Positions 7,739 through 16,825 of a stretch of 33,753 nt of DNA are shown here, one piece after another. Made by a program: the position numbers and the translations under genes. A model generated the notes under the pieces. The model saw only the letters and a list, made by a program, of their open reading frames with translations, was not told the DNA's origin and did no database searches. The stretch spans positions 1 through 33,753 of the forward strand of contig CACZYP010000041.1 of the NCBI GenBank assembly GCA_902785425.1, given 5' to 3'. Origin of the DNA: an uncultured Ruminococcus sp. Its GTDB lineage: Bacteria; Bacillota; Clostridia; Oscillospirales; Acutalibacteraceae. Numbering within the stretch: position 1 is the first letter of the stretch; every line of letters starts with the position of its first letter.

Positions 7739-8257
7739 TTACCGGCTTCCGCTGTTTTTGTCAAACAGCTTTCCTATAAATGTCTTCAGATCATTAAGTC
7801 CGCCCCTGCTCTGACCGCCGTTTCCGGTAAGATTTTTGTAAAGGTCGTTGAATTCATCGCTGAAACGGTCTTTTTCAAGCGCACGCTCGATATATGCGCA
7901 CGCCTCACGAACAAATCCTTTTTTGGACAGCACGAGTGCTTTAAGGTAATTCCACTCGCCGCCACGGGCAAGGCTTCTCACACTGTCAAGCAGTTCTTCC
8001 GCATCGCTCAGTCTGCCGGACATAATAAGCTTCCGCACATCGCTGAACTCCGAAACGGGAGCCTGCTTCACAGCGGGCTTTACGCCTTTTTTCCTGCTGA
8101 TTATCTCATCGTAAGCAGCATTCAGCTCTTCCATCTTTTTTATTGAAACGCTGTCGGAAGCGGTGTAATACTTCGCAGAAAGCTTTTTATATGCCGCTTT
8201 TACTTCTGCCTCGCTTGCATGCACAGACACGCCAAGCACATCATACGGACTGTTCAT
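7739..8257 (-). CDS. J-domain-like protein with degenerate HPD motif
   Basis: A 172-residue protein. Residues 4-52 read as a J-domain (SPYDVLGVSVHASEAEVKAAYKKLSAKY, then a helix ending NAAYDEI), but the HPD tripeptide needed to stimulate DnaK ATPase is replaced by YTA at about residues 31-33. The rest (about 68-140) is helical and TPR-like (LIMSGRLSDAEELLDS; YLKALVLSKKGFVREACAYIERAL). Such DnaJ-plus-repeat proteins are common in Clostridia, mostly with HPD intact. I chose ATG 8257 with GAGGG upstream; seven further codons upstream open only at TTG. A -10-like TATAAT on the minus strand at 8312-8317 lacks a clear -35. Probably not a working DnaK co-chaperone. Confidence 0.75.
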   Translation of the reverse strand: MNSPYDVLGVSVHASEAEVKAAYKKLSAKYYTASDSVSIKKMEELNAAYDEIISRKKGVKPAVKQAPVSEFSDVRKLIMSGRLSDAEELLDSVRSLARGGEWNYLKALVLSKKGFVREACAYIERALEKDRFSDEFNDLYKNLTGNGGQSRGGLNDLKTFIGKLFDKNSGSR

Positions 8258-8410
8258 AAGCTCGCCCTCTGAATTCAATCTTTGATACGGTTTACCGCCA
8301 TATCAGTTATGATTATACTACTTTTTTTCGGCATGATATTGAACTATATGTAAATTTTTACGAATACTGAAACGCCCTTTTATAATGTGGAAAGTAGAAA
8401 GTTGGAGCGC

Positions 8411-8629
8411 ATTATCAATTGACAATTGACAATTGATAATGGACAATTATTGAGTCGCTTCGCTCCTGATTATATAAGTGTGGAGTTAAGGAAACACTGC
8501 GTGCTTGTTTTTGTATTAGTTATCTTATGGCAGCGAATTAAAGTATGCTCTTTCGAGGACTAATACAGATCAACTCGCCGAAAGGCGAGTTCCGCAATTT
8601 TCCATTTTCCATTTTCCATTTTCAATTTC
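8411..8629. repeat. Heptad-flanked intergenic repeat, copy D
   Basis: The left arm has CAATTGA/CAATTGA/TAATGGA heptads (8415-8447). It is followed by GAGTCGCTTCGCTCC, a longer core with the shared CGGCAGCGAA-like and GACTAATACA words, the ACTCGCC-GAAA-GGCGAGT palindrome (about 8574-8591), and a right arm of four TTTTCCA-type heptads (8598-8629). Within the core, TTAAGGAAACACTG (8486-8499) resembles the outer end of the MITE-like element at 18450. It sits directly beyond the terminator of the dockerin gene. Confidence 0.7.
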
Positions 8630-8630
8630 A

Positions 8631-8676
8631 AAAAGTCGCCCCCGATAAGGACGTTTGTCTTTATCGGGGGGAGTTT
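8631..8676 (-). terminator. Strong intrinsic terminator of the dockerin gene
   Basis: A 14-bp stem, 8639-8652 with 8657-8670 (core CCCCCGATAA, one G-U pair), loop GTTT, followed on the minus strand by CGACTTTTT. It lies 16-60 nt beyond the stop at 8692. Confidence 0.9.
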
Positions 8677-8691
8677 TCAGTTAAGATGCGG

Positions 8692-11600
8692 TCATGCCGA
8701 AATAGGCTTGCCGATCTGTTCGTTGTCTATAAGGCCTACGCTGTAGCGGAGGATCGAGAGTGCATCTGCGGATGTGATCTGACCGTCGCCGTCAATATCA
8801 GCGAGAGGTATTGCATCGTCCGTAAGTGTTTCTGCGCCTACGCTTGCTCTGAGAGCCTTGAGTGCATCTGCGGAATCAACTGCACCGTCGCCGTTAACAT
8901 CACCGAGGATACCGTCTGCGGAACCGGATACCGTAAGCTCGAAGCCTACTGTGATAACCTTGTCAACAGGGAGAGTATCTATCGGGGATACATTTATGCA
9001 TGCGCCTGTGGAGTCGAATTCAATGTACTGCTTGTTCGGAACGACGTGACCTACGATAGTCGTCTTACCGGGCTTGTTGGAAATGATCGTGCCTTCTCTG
9101 TCAACTTCTGCTACAGAAGGATCGGAGGAGGATTCCCATACTACGGTAAGCTCGTCTTCCGTTACGCCGCTAAGCTCTGCTGCGACCTTCTTTGCTTCGT
9201 TAACATCCATAGTTACCTTGAAGTCGTCGCCGACCTTAACATCAGTTACCTTTTCAAGCAGCTTGACAGTGTCCATATCGAACTGCTTGGAAGCGATGTA
9301 GGTGTATTCTTCGGTCTGCTTGTCGCCGTAAGTAATGAATGCCTTGAAGTCGATCGTGCCGAGGCCTGTGTCGTCGATCTTGTAGAGAGCATTGTTAGTC
9401 TCTATCGGGAGCTTGACTTCTTCTGTCTCGCCGGGAAGGATCTCATCGATCGCATAAGTGATCTTCTCTTCGTCGTTTACAAATACATGAACTGCAAGGT
9501 CCTTAGCTTCCTTGTTGCCGACATTTGTGATGCCTGCCGAGTAAGCGTAGTATTTGCCGTAAGGCGAATCTGTGAAGTAACCTACGAATTCCTTGTCAAG
9601 TTCGAGCTCTGCGTCTCTCTTGAGCGTGATCTCCTTCTTATCGCCGTTAGCTGTTGCTGCAATAACGATATCGTCCTCTGTATCGGGGATCTCTATCGTA
9701 GTCATTACCTCAACTTCGCTTGCGCCGTCAACACCTGTTTCAAGTGTTACAGTGTTTGCCTTCTCGCCGTTTACTTCAAAGTCAACGTCGATATTGCCTG
9801 TCATTCCGAGAAGACCCTTGTTCTCAACAACGGCTGTTACCGTTACGATATCGCCGGGCATCGGAAGCTCCTTGTCAGCAGATACGGAAGCAACTCCTAC
9901 GTCTGCAAACGGAGCATGGTTGATATAAACGATCGAGTTGTCTGTCTCGTCACGGTAGTTGGATTTAACTGCGCCGAGCTTGATGTCGCTGCCTACAACT
10001 GCTGCGCCGATACCTGTGTAGTACATATCCTCGCCTGCGTTTGTAAGTGTTACACCGTTAGACCAGCCGTTTGTGTTCGGAGCGGAATCGCCTACATAGT
10101 AAGCGCCCTTGATCTGAACTGCGTTATCTACCTTGTCGTTCCAGAAGAGGTACATTCTGTCATCATCGGATACAGTTACCTGGAATTCCTGGATGTTGTC
10201 TGTCGGAGCTGCTTCGGACGGGCTGTAGTAAGTCATTTGACCGTCGAAATCGCTTACATAGTCAAGAGTATAGTAATCTCTGCCTGTGTCGGTCTGCTTT
10301 GTGAAGTAGCCGTTGCCTACAACGTCGCTCATGTTGAGATACATGATCTGACCGTGCTGCTCCTCTTCGTCGTTGCTCTTTGTACCGAAGAACAGGTAAA
10401 CTCTGTTGCCGGAATCTACGAACTTCGGCGATGTGAATGTGCCTGTCTCCTGATTGAGCTTGATAACGTGTGTGAATGTGTTTGTTTCAAACTCGTAGAT
10501 CTGCATAAAGATATCTCTGTCGTTTGTGGTGTTGAGATCCTTATCGTTATCTACTGTCCAAGCGTAAAGGCCGAGACCGTTGAAGCTTGCTGCTGCGCTG
10601 TCTACAGCGAGCTTAAGCTCACTGTCGGAGGTCGTTCTGAGGTCGAGGAAGCGCTGACCGTAGAAGCCCTTCTTGTACTTTGCAAGAGTTACTTCATCAA
10701 CGCCCGGGAACTCGTCCTTGCCGTAGAACGAACCGTCGTTGCTCCACTTGCCGTCTTCATAGAAGAGGTAAGCGTTTACGGAAGCTGCCGAGCCGATGTC
10801 TTCGATTTTCTCGATGCCTTCGTACTCTGTCTTTGTGTAGTAAAGAATAATTCTGTCAGTCTCTGCATCGTATGCTGCGTGCGGAGCTGTGTCTGCCGTG
10901 TAGTCAAGATCGGTTTTCTTTGTGAGCTGCTCGGGCTTCGAGAACTCTCTTGTCTCTGTGTCGAAGAAGGATACCTTGATCTCAAGAGCCTGGAGTGCAT
11001 CTTCAATGCCAGCAGTTTCGGGGAGAACTTCACTTGCCGAAGACCAGGAAACGAGGAATTTGCCGTTGCCGATATCGCAGATATCCGGATAATCGTCAAG
11101 TGTGCCGTCCTTGTCAAGGAGCTTCGGTGTTGACCAGTTGTCGCCGCTGCTGATCGAGTAGTAGAGTGCACGGCGGTTGATAGCTGTTCTGCTGTGGTCG
11201 TCGTCGATGAATACCATCAGCATGTCGCCTGCGTCGTTGATCTTCATGAGACGAACCTGTGCGTCTGCCTCGGAGCCTGTTTCAAGTGTTCTTTCTGTTG
11301 TGCCAATATCTGCATTCGGTGTATCGGGTGTACCTGCCCATGCGCTGCGATCGCCACGTTCGGGGAGGTCTGAGGTCGAGAATACGCCCTCTTCAACTTC
11401 GCCGCCTGCACCGGACGGTGTTGTGAACGGTTTGGAAGTATCGAAGCTGATCGGTCCCTGAGAATCTGTCGGGCCACTGAACAGCTTGACGTCAACAAGA
11501 TTCTTGCCGCCGATATTCGTGCTGTAGACCTTGATGCCGAGAGCCTTGATAGTAAGCGTAAGCGACATCTTCATGTTGCCGTAGGAATATGTGTTCCACT

Positions 11601-14600
11601 TTGTGAAGCGCCAGTCCATATCAAACGCAAATGTAGCCGTTACGCTTACTGCGATGATACCGACCTTAACGCCGAGCGAAATTGATAGCGTCGGGTCAAT
11701 AAACAGATAGAAGTCTCTTCTGATCGTGCTGCCTTCGTCGAACTTCTTGAAGAGTCCGAAGTTGTCGGAATCGAACGGTACGAGATACTCGTTCTCTGTT
11801 TCGCCGTAGCCGCCCTCAAGCGGATCGCCGTTGTAGTTGTTGTACATGTAGTAGATCGCTGTAACAGAGCCGTTGAACTCAATTCCCATTGTGATCGAGA
11901 TACCGATCGGGAGTGCGATCTCTTCGCTGATGGCAAGCTTTGCGCCGATTTTAGCGTAGAAAAGAAGATCCTCGAAGTAATACTTGTCGTCAGCCGATCT
12001 CATTGAGAGATTGAGTCGGAAACCGAGCGACGGGCTGAGACTGAAGTTAAGGCTGCCCTTAGTCTTATACTTAGCCTGCTTGTCGTCCTTGCCCTTCTTT
12101 GTGCCGGACTGTTCCTGGATCTCTGTGTCGTTTTCGAGAGTTTCGGTGGCTTCCTTCAATGTTTCGCTGGCTTTCTCGTCAAGATCGTTGCCGCCTGCTC
12201 CGCCGGAAGCATAAAGACCTGCGCTGCCGGATGTTGCCGGAGGTGCTGCATTGTCTGTATCCTCATTTGCAGGAGGTGCTGCGTTGTCGGAATCTTTGTT
12301 TGCCGGAGGTGCTGCGTTGTCGGAATCCTGATTTGCCGGAGGCGCTGCGTTGTCGGAATCCTGATTTGCCGGAGGCGCTGCGTTGTCGGAATCTTTCTTA
12401 TCCTTATCGGAGTCCTTCTTGTCTTTGTCGGAGTCCTTCTTGTCCTTATCGGAATCCTTCTTGTCGCCTGTTGACCACTTCTTGTCAACTATTTTGTAGT
12501 CTTTGCCCCATGCAAAGCTGTAGCTTGTTCTGATCCACTGCGTATTAGCTCTTGCGTCCTCGGAAAGAGCGGAGGGCGAATATGCTTCTGTATTGGAAGT
12601 AAGACCAATGCTCTCAAGAGAGATATCTCCAAGAGGATTGCCTATAAGATCCTGAGCAATGCCCGATCTGTAAACGCTTTCGAGTGTGCTTGAACCAAGC
12701 ATCGGGAAAATGAAGTTATCGAGCTTGAGCGGTGCAAAGAATCTATAGCCTGTCTCGATGGGATTGTACCAATAGCCTGTCTGATCCGCAAACTGTACGG
12801 AAAGCTTATAGCCTGCGATACAATGCTTGTTCGGGTTAAATGTTATCCTCGAAGTAAGTACGCCGTTCGATAACTTATCTTCGATCGTGTAGTCTTCATC
12901 TTCAGCGCAGTTTACTACCTCGTTGCCGTCCTTATCGTTGATATACCATCTGGACTTCGACGGGATAAGCGCCGTTTTTGCAGATACCCTGACCTCAACG
13001 ACAAGCTTGCCGTTTTCGACCTGTATTCTGCCTTCGCTTGCGGACTTCATCTGTGTTTCCGTTACTTCGTTCTTGCCGTCTTTCTTATAAGTAAGATCAG
13101 CCTTTATGCTCTCTGCCTTGAAGCACTCAAGCGCAGGAACGGTGATAGTATTGTATGATTTAAGTCCTGTGTAAGTATAATATGTGCTTCTGCCCTTCTT
13201 TCCTACAGAAAGCTCTGCATAGCCTGCTGCGGGAAGACCTGCCTGGAATTTATACTCACCCTTCTCGTTCGTATAGTTCATCGTACCGCCGACATTTACC
13301 ATAGCGTCCGGGATAGGTTTGTAAGTAATAGATGTGGAGTTGTTCTCCAGCATGATAAAGTTTGCGTCCTCCTGACGAACGATACCGTCAACGAAGCGGG
13401 TATCGGTGATGCTCGTCTTTCTTACGAACTGGTAGTACATTCTCGGGTTGTCGCCTTCGATCTTGCCGTGGAAAACGTTGCCGTAGAACGTTTCGGGAGA
13501 CGATGTTGTGCGTCCCATTGCCTTGACTTCGTTTTCTTCGATATGACCGCTGCCGTCAAGGTCGCCTGTCATATCTACCCACATTGTAACGTAACCTGTG
13601 GGCGGATTTGCCGTGAACGAAAATTCCATGCCTGTGAAAGCATTCGGTACCTCGTATGTACCTTTTTCATCAACGCCTATAGGCTCTACGCCTTCTTCTG
13701 CAATAGTATCCGTAACTACTACAGCTTTTTCAAGATCTCTGTAAACGGTGGACTGGATCTTTCCGTCTACTACCTTTTCAACTGCTCTTTCACCCTTGTA
13801 CTCGATCGGGATCTTTTCATCGGGGAAATACATAAGTGTAAACGACTGATCCGACGTTACGGGAATAACGCTTGTGTCACCTCTTACGATAAACTGTGCC
13901 CTGTAGTAGTCGCCTGTCTCCTGCAGAAAGCCCTCGGGCTTGTTGGAGTTGTCAAGGTAATGCTCTCCTGCTTTGAGCCATGTGTGTTCGGGCTTGTTGT
14001 TCGTAGCTTTGTTTTTGTAGCTGATGCCCTTTGAGGTCTTTGTGTTGTCGGGAGATACCGAAACATTTACAACTGCTGCCTCTTCGATCTCGACCTCATA
14101 GTATGAACCGCCGCCTTCACTAATAGCTTTATTCCATTCGGCAATCTTACGCTCATACTCATCGCATGCTTCATGGTATTTAGAAATATTCAGCATTCTT
14201 ATGCCGCCGATTCCATAATAGTAAAAATTTTCAAGCTGCGGTGAAACAGGCTTTGTAAGATTTACATCATGATATGTGATCTTCGGCAGACTCTTCTTTT
14301 CATTATCGGAAGCTGACTGATAGCGCTTATATGCTTCAATGATGTTGGAGATCTCCGAATAACGGGACATATTGTTATATGCGCCTACGCCTTTCGGGCG
14401 GTCTGTGTTGTAGAAGGTTACGGAACGGGTGTGCTTTGTGTACTTCGGATAGATCTTGATAGAACAGTCGTTATTATCGGAAATGATACGCTTTTCACGG
14501 AGCTGTTTGAAGAAATCTCTGTTAAGAGTAAGCTCTACGAAAGGATTATCGCTGTCCTTCGAACCGTTTGTTACGGGGAGGTAAATGAACTTGTCTTCCG

Positions 14601-16578
14601 GCTCATACTTGTAACCATCGCCCATTTCACCCTTGCTTCTGCAGGTGATATAAACGCCCTCAAGGAACATACCGTTTCCTGCTTCCTTTGCAGGGTCAGC
14701 CGCTTCAACATAAACCGTCTGATCCGCATTTGCATAGAAGCCGGTTACAGTCCGGTTCCAGCTTGTTCTTACTCTTACAGGACCCGGAGTATAGAACTGC
14801 TTGTTCGAGTTATCAAAGAATGTCTTATTTATTTTTGGGGTGCCTGTCGAGAAATCGTAAAGATTACGATCGTAATCAATGCACGACGGCTGATTGTCGA
14901 ATGTGACCTTAGCATACTTGAGTGTATATTTATTACAGTAATCAGTACACGACCATGAACCTTTCCAATCATCAGCAGACTGATGACCGAGTGCTACGTA
15001 ATATGAATCATTAAGATCCTTTGTATTAATGGAAAAATTCTTGCGAGCAGGCCAATTCGGTTCGTTTTGTCCTTTCTGCGAAGTGCCGGCTACACCTTGA
15101 TTGGAATGCATAATTTCATTTACTACATTTTGATAAGCTGCAAATTTTCCGACACTGTCGTAAAATCCATCTAATGACTTAACGCCCCTGAAATCGATCT
15201 TAGACGGTGTAGTTACAAACCAAGTACCCCATCTATAGTTACGCTGAAGTCTGAACCAGTTTCCCCAAAGAAGCTTGCCGCCGTTGTAATCAAACGAACC
15301 TTCGCTTCCAAAGAGATATGCTGTACAATACATATTTGTACTGTCATTGGGAACAAATCTATATTCAACGCTTGAATTGCCAACCTCGTAAGTGTCTGCA
15401 AGCTTTTCTGTCGAAAGCTCGTCTATACCCGATTCAAGCTCATTCATTTCTGCGCTGCTGCGCTCACGAAGAGTGTTCGGGTCTCTTGCTATAGTAACTT
15501 CAACAAGACGATTACCGAGAGTATCGTTCTCGCTGTCAATATCGAGACGAACGCCGAAACGGCCGCCGTCATAGAAATTGAGAGCCTTTATATCGACTTT
15601 CTTCTCGGTCTCGCCGGGCATAAAGGCTACTGTTTTTTCACTGAACTCTTCATAGCTGCCCTCCGGTGCAGTAAGAGTAACGGTCGAAAGAGTAACGGTG
15701 CTGATATACATATCGCCGCCCTGTCTTGTGATCGTTATCTGACCCTCGGAAGCCTTCGAGTTGAGCAGAAGTTCTGTCTCTTTGATCGAGTACGTCGAAG
15801 GAACTACTGCCTCGTCGTCCTGGATAGTAACAAACGTTGTTGCGTTCGGTGCAACAGTTGTCTTATCGGGGTTATCCGTACCCATGATCGAAAGCATAAA
15901 GAGCTTCTGAGCATTGGGGTCGGCGTTGTCGGAAATGTTGAGCGTGATCTCTTTTTCCGTTTCACCGATGCCGAACTCAACTACGCCCTGTGCGCCCTGA
16001 GCTGTCTTGAAATATTCATATGTTTCGTTAAGGAGCTTCTGAGAGTTGGTCTCAACCTCAACATTCTCCATTTCCGCAGGAAGATTAAGGTAGTCTGCCT
16101 GTGCGTCAAGCAAAGGCGAACCTGTGCTCTTGCGTTTTGTGACCGTCTTTTTTCCTGACTGATCGTTCGTTTCTGTTTCTTCTTCAGAAGATTCATTGAG
16201 TGTGAACTCTTTTGCTGCTTCTGAAAGGCTCTGGTCGCCCGATGTTGAAAATTCAAATTCACTTACATCGGGTTTAAATCCCTCAACTCTTTCAAAGGGC
16301 TTGCCCTTTGTGTCAACAATTTCATAATCCTCGCCGTATTCCGAAAGCATATCTGCCGCTTTTACGGAGAGACGTGCCGCACTGTCGCCTGCGCCCGATC
16401 TTGTGATCTTGATCGTTACGGTGCCGTCGTTCTCGTTGAATGCGTAGTCTGACGCACCGAAGTCAAATGTACTTACCTGCTTATTGTCCGCCGTGTCCGC
16501 AAATGCGGTGGGAGCAAGAGAAACAAGCATAGTACCTGCCAGCGCTACGGCAACTATTCTTTTCCATGCACTTTTCAA
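8692..16578 (-). CDS. Giant secreted dockerin protein (2628 residues), multi-domain, no recognised catalytic domain
   Basis: Signal peptide 1-27 (MKSAWKRIVAVALAGTM..., cleavage after AFA), then Calx-beta-like beta-sandwich regions (about 36-95 and 195-360). Residues 1372-1450 form a low-complexity linker: about 3.4 units of KDSDKDK followed by five units of an 11-residue DSDNAAPPANQ repeat. Next come a beta-rich section (about 1500-1700), a long repeat region resembling a sialidase/BNR beta-propeller (about 1760-2240), a CARDB-like domain (about 2240-2335) and a Big-2-like Ig domain (about 2440-2525). The C-terminus (2559-2628) is a type I dockerin with two calcium loops, DVNGDGAVDSAD and DIDGDGQITSAD. 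The dockerin should bind a cohesin on a scaffoldin or the cell surface. I see no glycoside hydrolase motif, so a structural, binding or protease-related role is possible. The start is TTG 16578 with AAAGGAAG 7 nt upstream, 82 bp after the GG-peptide gene. Confidence 0.85.
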   Translation of the reverse strand: MKSAWKRIVAVALAGTMLVSLAPTAFADTADNKQVSTFDFGASDYAFNENDGTVTIKITRSGAGDSAARLSVKAADMLSEYGEDYEIVDTKGKPFERVEGFKPDVSEFEFSTSGDQSLSEAAKEFTLNESSEEETETNDQSGKKTVTKRKSTGSPLLDAQADYLNLPAEMENVEVETNSQKLLNETYEYFKTAQGAQGVVEFGIGETEKEITLNISDNADPNAQKLFMLSIMGTDNPDKTTVAPNATTFVTIQDDEAVVPSTYSIKETELLLNSKASEGQITITRQGGDMYISTVTLSTVTLTAPEGSYEEFSEKTVAFMPGETEKKVDIKALNFYDGGRFGVRLDIDSENDTLGNRLVEVTIARDPNTLRERSSAEMNELESGIDELSTEKLADTYEVGNSSVEYRFVPNDSTNMYCTAYLFGSEGSFDYNGGKLLWGNWFRLQRNYRWGTWFVTTPSKIDFRGVKSLDGFYDSVGKFAAYQNVVNEIMHSNQGVAGTSQKGQNEPNWPARKNFSINTKDLNDSYYVALGHQSADDWKGSWSCTDYCNKYTLKYAKVTFDNQPSCIDYDRNLYDFSTGTPKINKTFFDNSNKQFYTPGPVRVRTSWNRTVTGFYANADQTVYVEAADPAKEAGNGMFLEGVYITCRSKGEMGDGYKYEPEDKFIYLPVTNGSKDSDNPFVELTLNRDFFKQLREKRIISDNNDCSIKIYPKYTKHTRSVTFYNTDRPKGVGAYNNMSRYSEISNIIEAYKRYQSASDNEKKSLPKITYHDVNLTKPVSPQLENFYYYGIGGIRMLNISKYHEACDEYERKIAEWNKAISEGGGSYYEVEIEEAAVVNVSVSPDNTKTSKGISYKNKATNNKPEHTWLKAGEHYLDNSNKPEGFLQETGDYYRAQFIVRGDTSVIPVTSDQSFTLMYFPDEKIPIEYKGERAVEKVVDGKIQSTVYRDLEKAVVVTDTIAEEGVEPIGVDEKGTYEVPNAFTGMEFSFTANPPTGYVTMWVDMTGDLDGSGHIEENEVKAMGRTTSSPETFYGNVFHGKIEGDNPRMYYQFVRKTSITDTRFVDGIVRQEDANFIMLENNSTSITYKPIPDAMVNVGGTMNYTNEKGEYKFQAGLPAAGYAELSVGKKGRSTYYTYTGLKSYNTITVPALECFKAESIKADLTYKKDGKNEVTETQMKSASEGRIQVENGKLVVEVRVSAKTALIPSKSRWYINDKDGNEVVNCAEDEDYTIEDKLSNGVLTSRITFNPNKHCIAGYKLSVQFADQTGYWYNPIETGYRFFAPLKLDNFIFPMLGSSTLESVYRSGIAQDLIGNPLGDISLESIGLTSNTEAYSPSALSEDARANTQWIRTSYSFAWGKDYKIVDKKWSTGDKKDSDKDKKDSDKDKKDSDKDKKDSDNAAPPANQDSDNAAPPANQDSDNAAPPANKDSDNAAPPANEDTDNAAPPATSGSAGLYASGGAGGNDLDEKASETLKEATETLENDTEIQEQSGTKKGKDDKQAKYKTKGSLNFSLSPSLGFRLNLSMRSADDKYYFEDLLFYAKIGAKLAISEEIALPIGISITMGIEFNGSVTAIYYMYNNYNGDPLEGGYGETENEYLVPFDSDNFGLFKKFDEGSTIRRDFYLFIDPTLSISLGVKVGIIAVSVTATFAFDMDWRFTKWNTYSYGNMKMSLTLTIKALGIKVYSTNIGGKNLVDVKLFSGPTDSQGPISFDTSKPFTTPSGAGGEVEEGVFSTSDLPERGDRSAWAGTPDTPNADIGTTERTLETGSEADAQVRLMKINDAGDMLMVFIDDDHSRTAINRRALYYSISSGDNWSTPKLLDKDGTLDDYPDICDIGNGKFLVSWSSASEVLPETAGIEDALQALEIKVSFFDTETREFSKPEQLTKKTDLDYTADTAPHAAYDAETDRIILYYTKTEYEGIEKIEDIGSAASVNAYLFYEDGKWSNDGSFYGKDEFPGVDEVTLAKYKKGFYGQRFLDLRTTSDSELKLAVDSAAASFNGLGLYAWTVDNDKDLNTTNDRDIFMQIYEFETNTFTHVIKLNQETGTFTSPKFVDSGNRVYLFFGTKSNDEEEQHGQIMYLNMSDVVGNGYFTKQTDTGRDYYTLDYVSDFDGQMTYYSPSEAAPTDNIQEFQVTVSDDDRMYLFWNDKVDNAVQIKGAYYVGDSAPNTNGWSNGVTLTNAGEDMYYTGIGAAVVGSDIKLGAVKSNYRDETDNSIVYINHAPFADVGVASVSADKELPMPGDIVTVTAVVENKGLLGMTGNIDVDFEVNGEKANTVTLETGVDGASEVEVMTTIEIPDTEDDIVIAATANGDKKEITLKRDAELELDKEFVGYFTDSPYGKYYAYSAGITNVGNKEAKDLAVHVFVNDEEKITYAIDEILPGETEEVKLPIETNNALYKIDDTGLGTIDFKAFITYGDKQTEEYTYIASKQFDMDTVKLLEKVTDVKVGDDFKVTMDVNEAKKVAAELSGVTEDELTVVWESSSDPSVAEVDREGTIISNKPGKTTIVGHVVPNKQYIEFDSTGACINVSPIDTLPVDKVITVGFELTVSGSADGILGDVNGDGAVDSADALKALRASVGAETLTDDAIPLADIDGDGQITSADALSILRYSVGLIDNEQIGKPISA
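12229..12465 (-). repeat. Two adjacent in-frame tandem repeats in the dockerin gene
   Basis: 12229-12393 holds five 33-bp units encoding DSDNAAPPANQ-like peptides. 12394-12465 holds about 3.4 units of 21 bp encoding KDSDKDK. All lengths are multiples of three, so copy-number change would alter linker length without frameshift. Confidence 0.85.
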
Positions 16579-16660
16579 AGCAATACTTCCTTTCTTTGTC
16601 CGCCTAAGACGAGCTGTGCTCGGTCTTTACGGAGTGATAGGGATCATTGTAATGATATGA

Positions 16661-16825
16661 TCATTCACCCTTGATCTTCTTCTGAACGCTCTCGGAAATG
16701 TCCACAGTTTCTGTGTACATAACGTCAGTGATCGAACCGCCGGATACCTGATCAAGCTCATCCTCTGCAAGTTTCTTAGCGTCTTTGAGCATTGCCTCTG
16801 AATCTTTCAGCTTCTTGTCAGCCAT
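16661..16825 (-). CDS. Double-glycine leader peptide, 54 residues
   Basis: ATG 16825 is preceded by a near-perfect Shine-Dalgarno (AAGGAGGTGAC, 3 nt before ATG). The product is MADKKLKDSEAMLKDAKKLA, EDELDQVSGG, SITDVMYTETVDISESVQKK, IKGE. Residues 1-30 match the leader type cut by C39-peptidase ABC transporters, ending L-x3-EL-x2-V-SGG. The predicted core is 24 residues, acidic in its first half and lysine-rich at the end, with no cysteine, so a lanthipeptide or sactipeptide is unlikely. In such families the GG marks cleavage during export. It is the first gene of a transcript that continues into the giant dockerin gene 82 bp later. No peptidase-transporter or immunity gene is visible here. 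It may be a bacteriocin-like or signalling peptide, or an inactive relative. The gene itself is convincing; its function is open. Confidence 0.75.
   Translation of the reverse strand: MADKKLKDSEAMLKDAKKLAEDELDQVSGGSITDVMYTETVDISESVQKKIKGE

Noticed and set aside
8411-8629. Heptad arrays considered as CRISPR or tandem-repeat arrays
   Set aside because: Units are 7 nt without spacers, and the arms are inverted around a core, so this is not a CRISPR.
8545-11133. 862-codon open frame on the + strand
   Set aside because: It lies almost entirely antisense to the dockerin gene, begins inside a repeat, crosses that gene's terminator, and its translation is cysteine/valine-rich with no domain. The opposite strand has a signal peptide, a dockerin and coherent domains.
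13468-14958. Open frames on the + strand inside the dockerin gene (13468-14034, 14431-14958)
   Set aside because: Antisense shadows with low-complexity, cysteine-rich translations and no regulatory signals.
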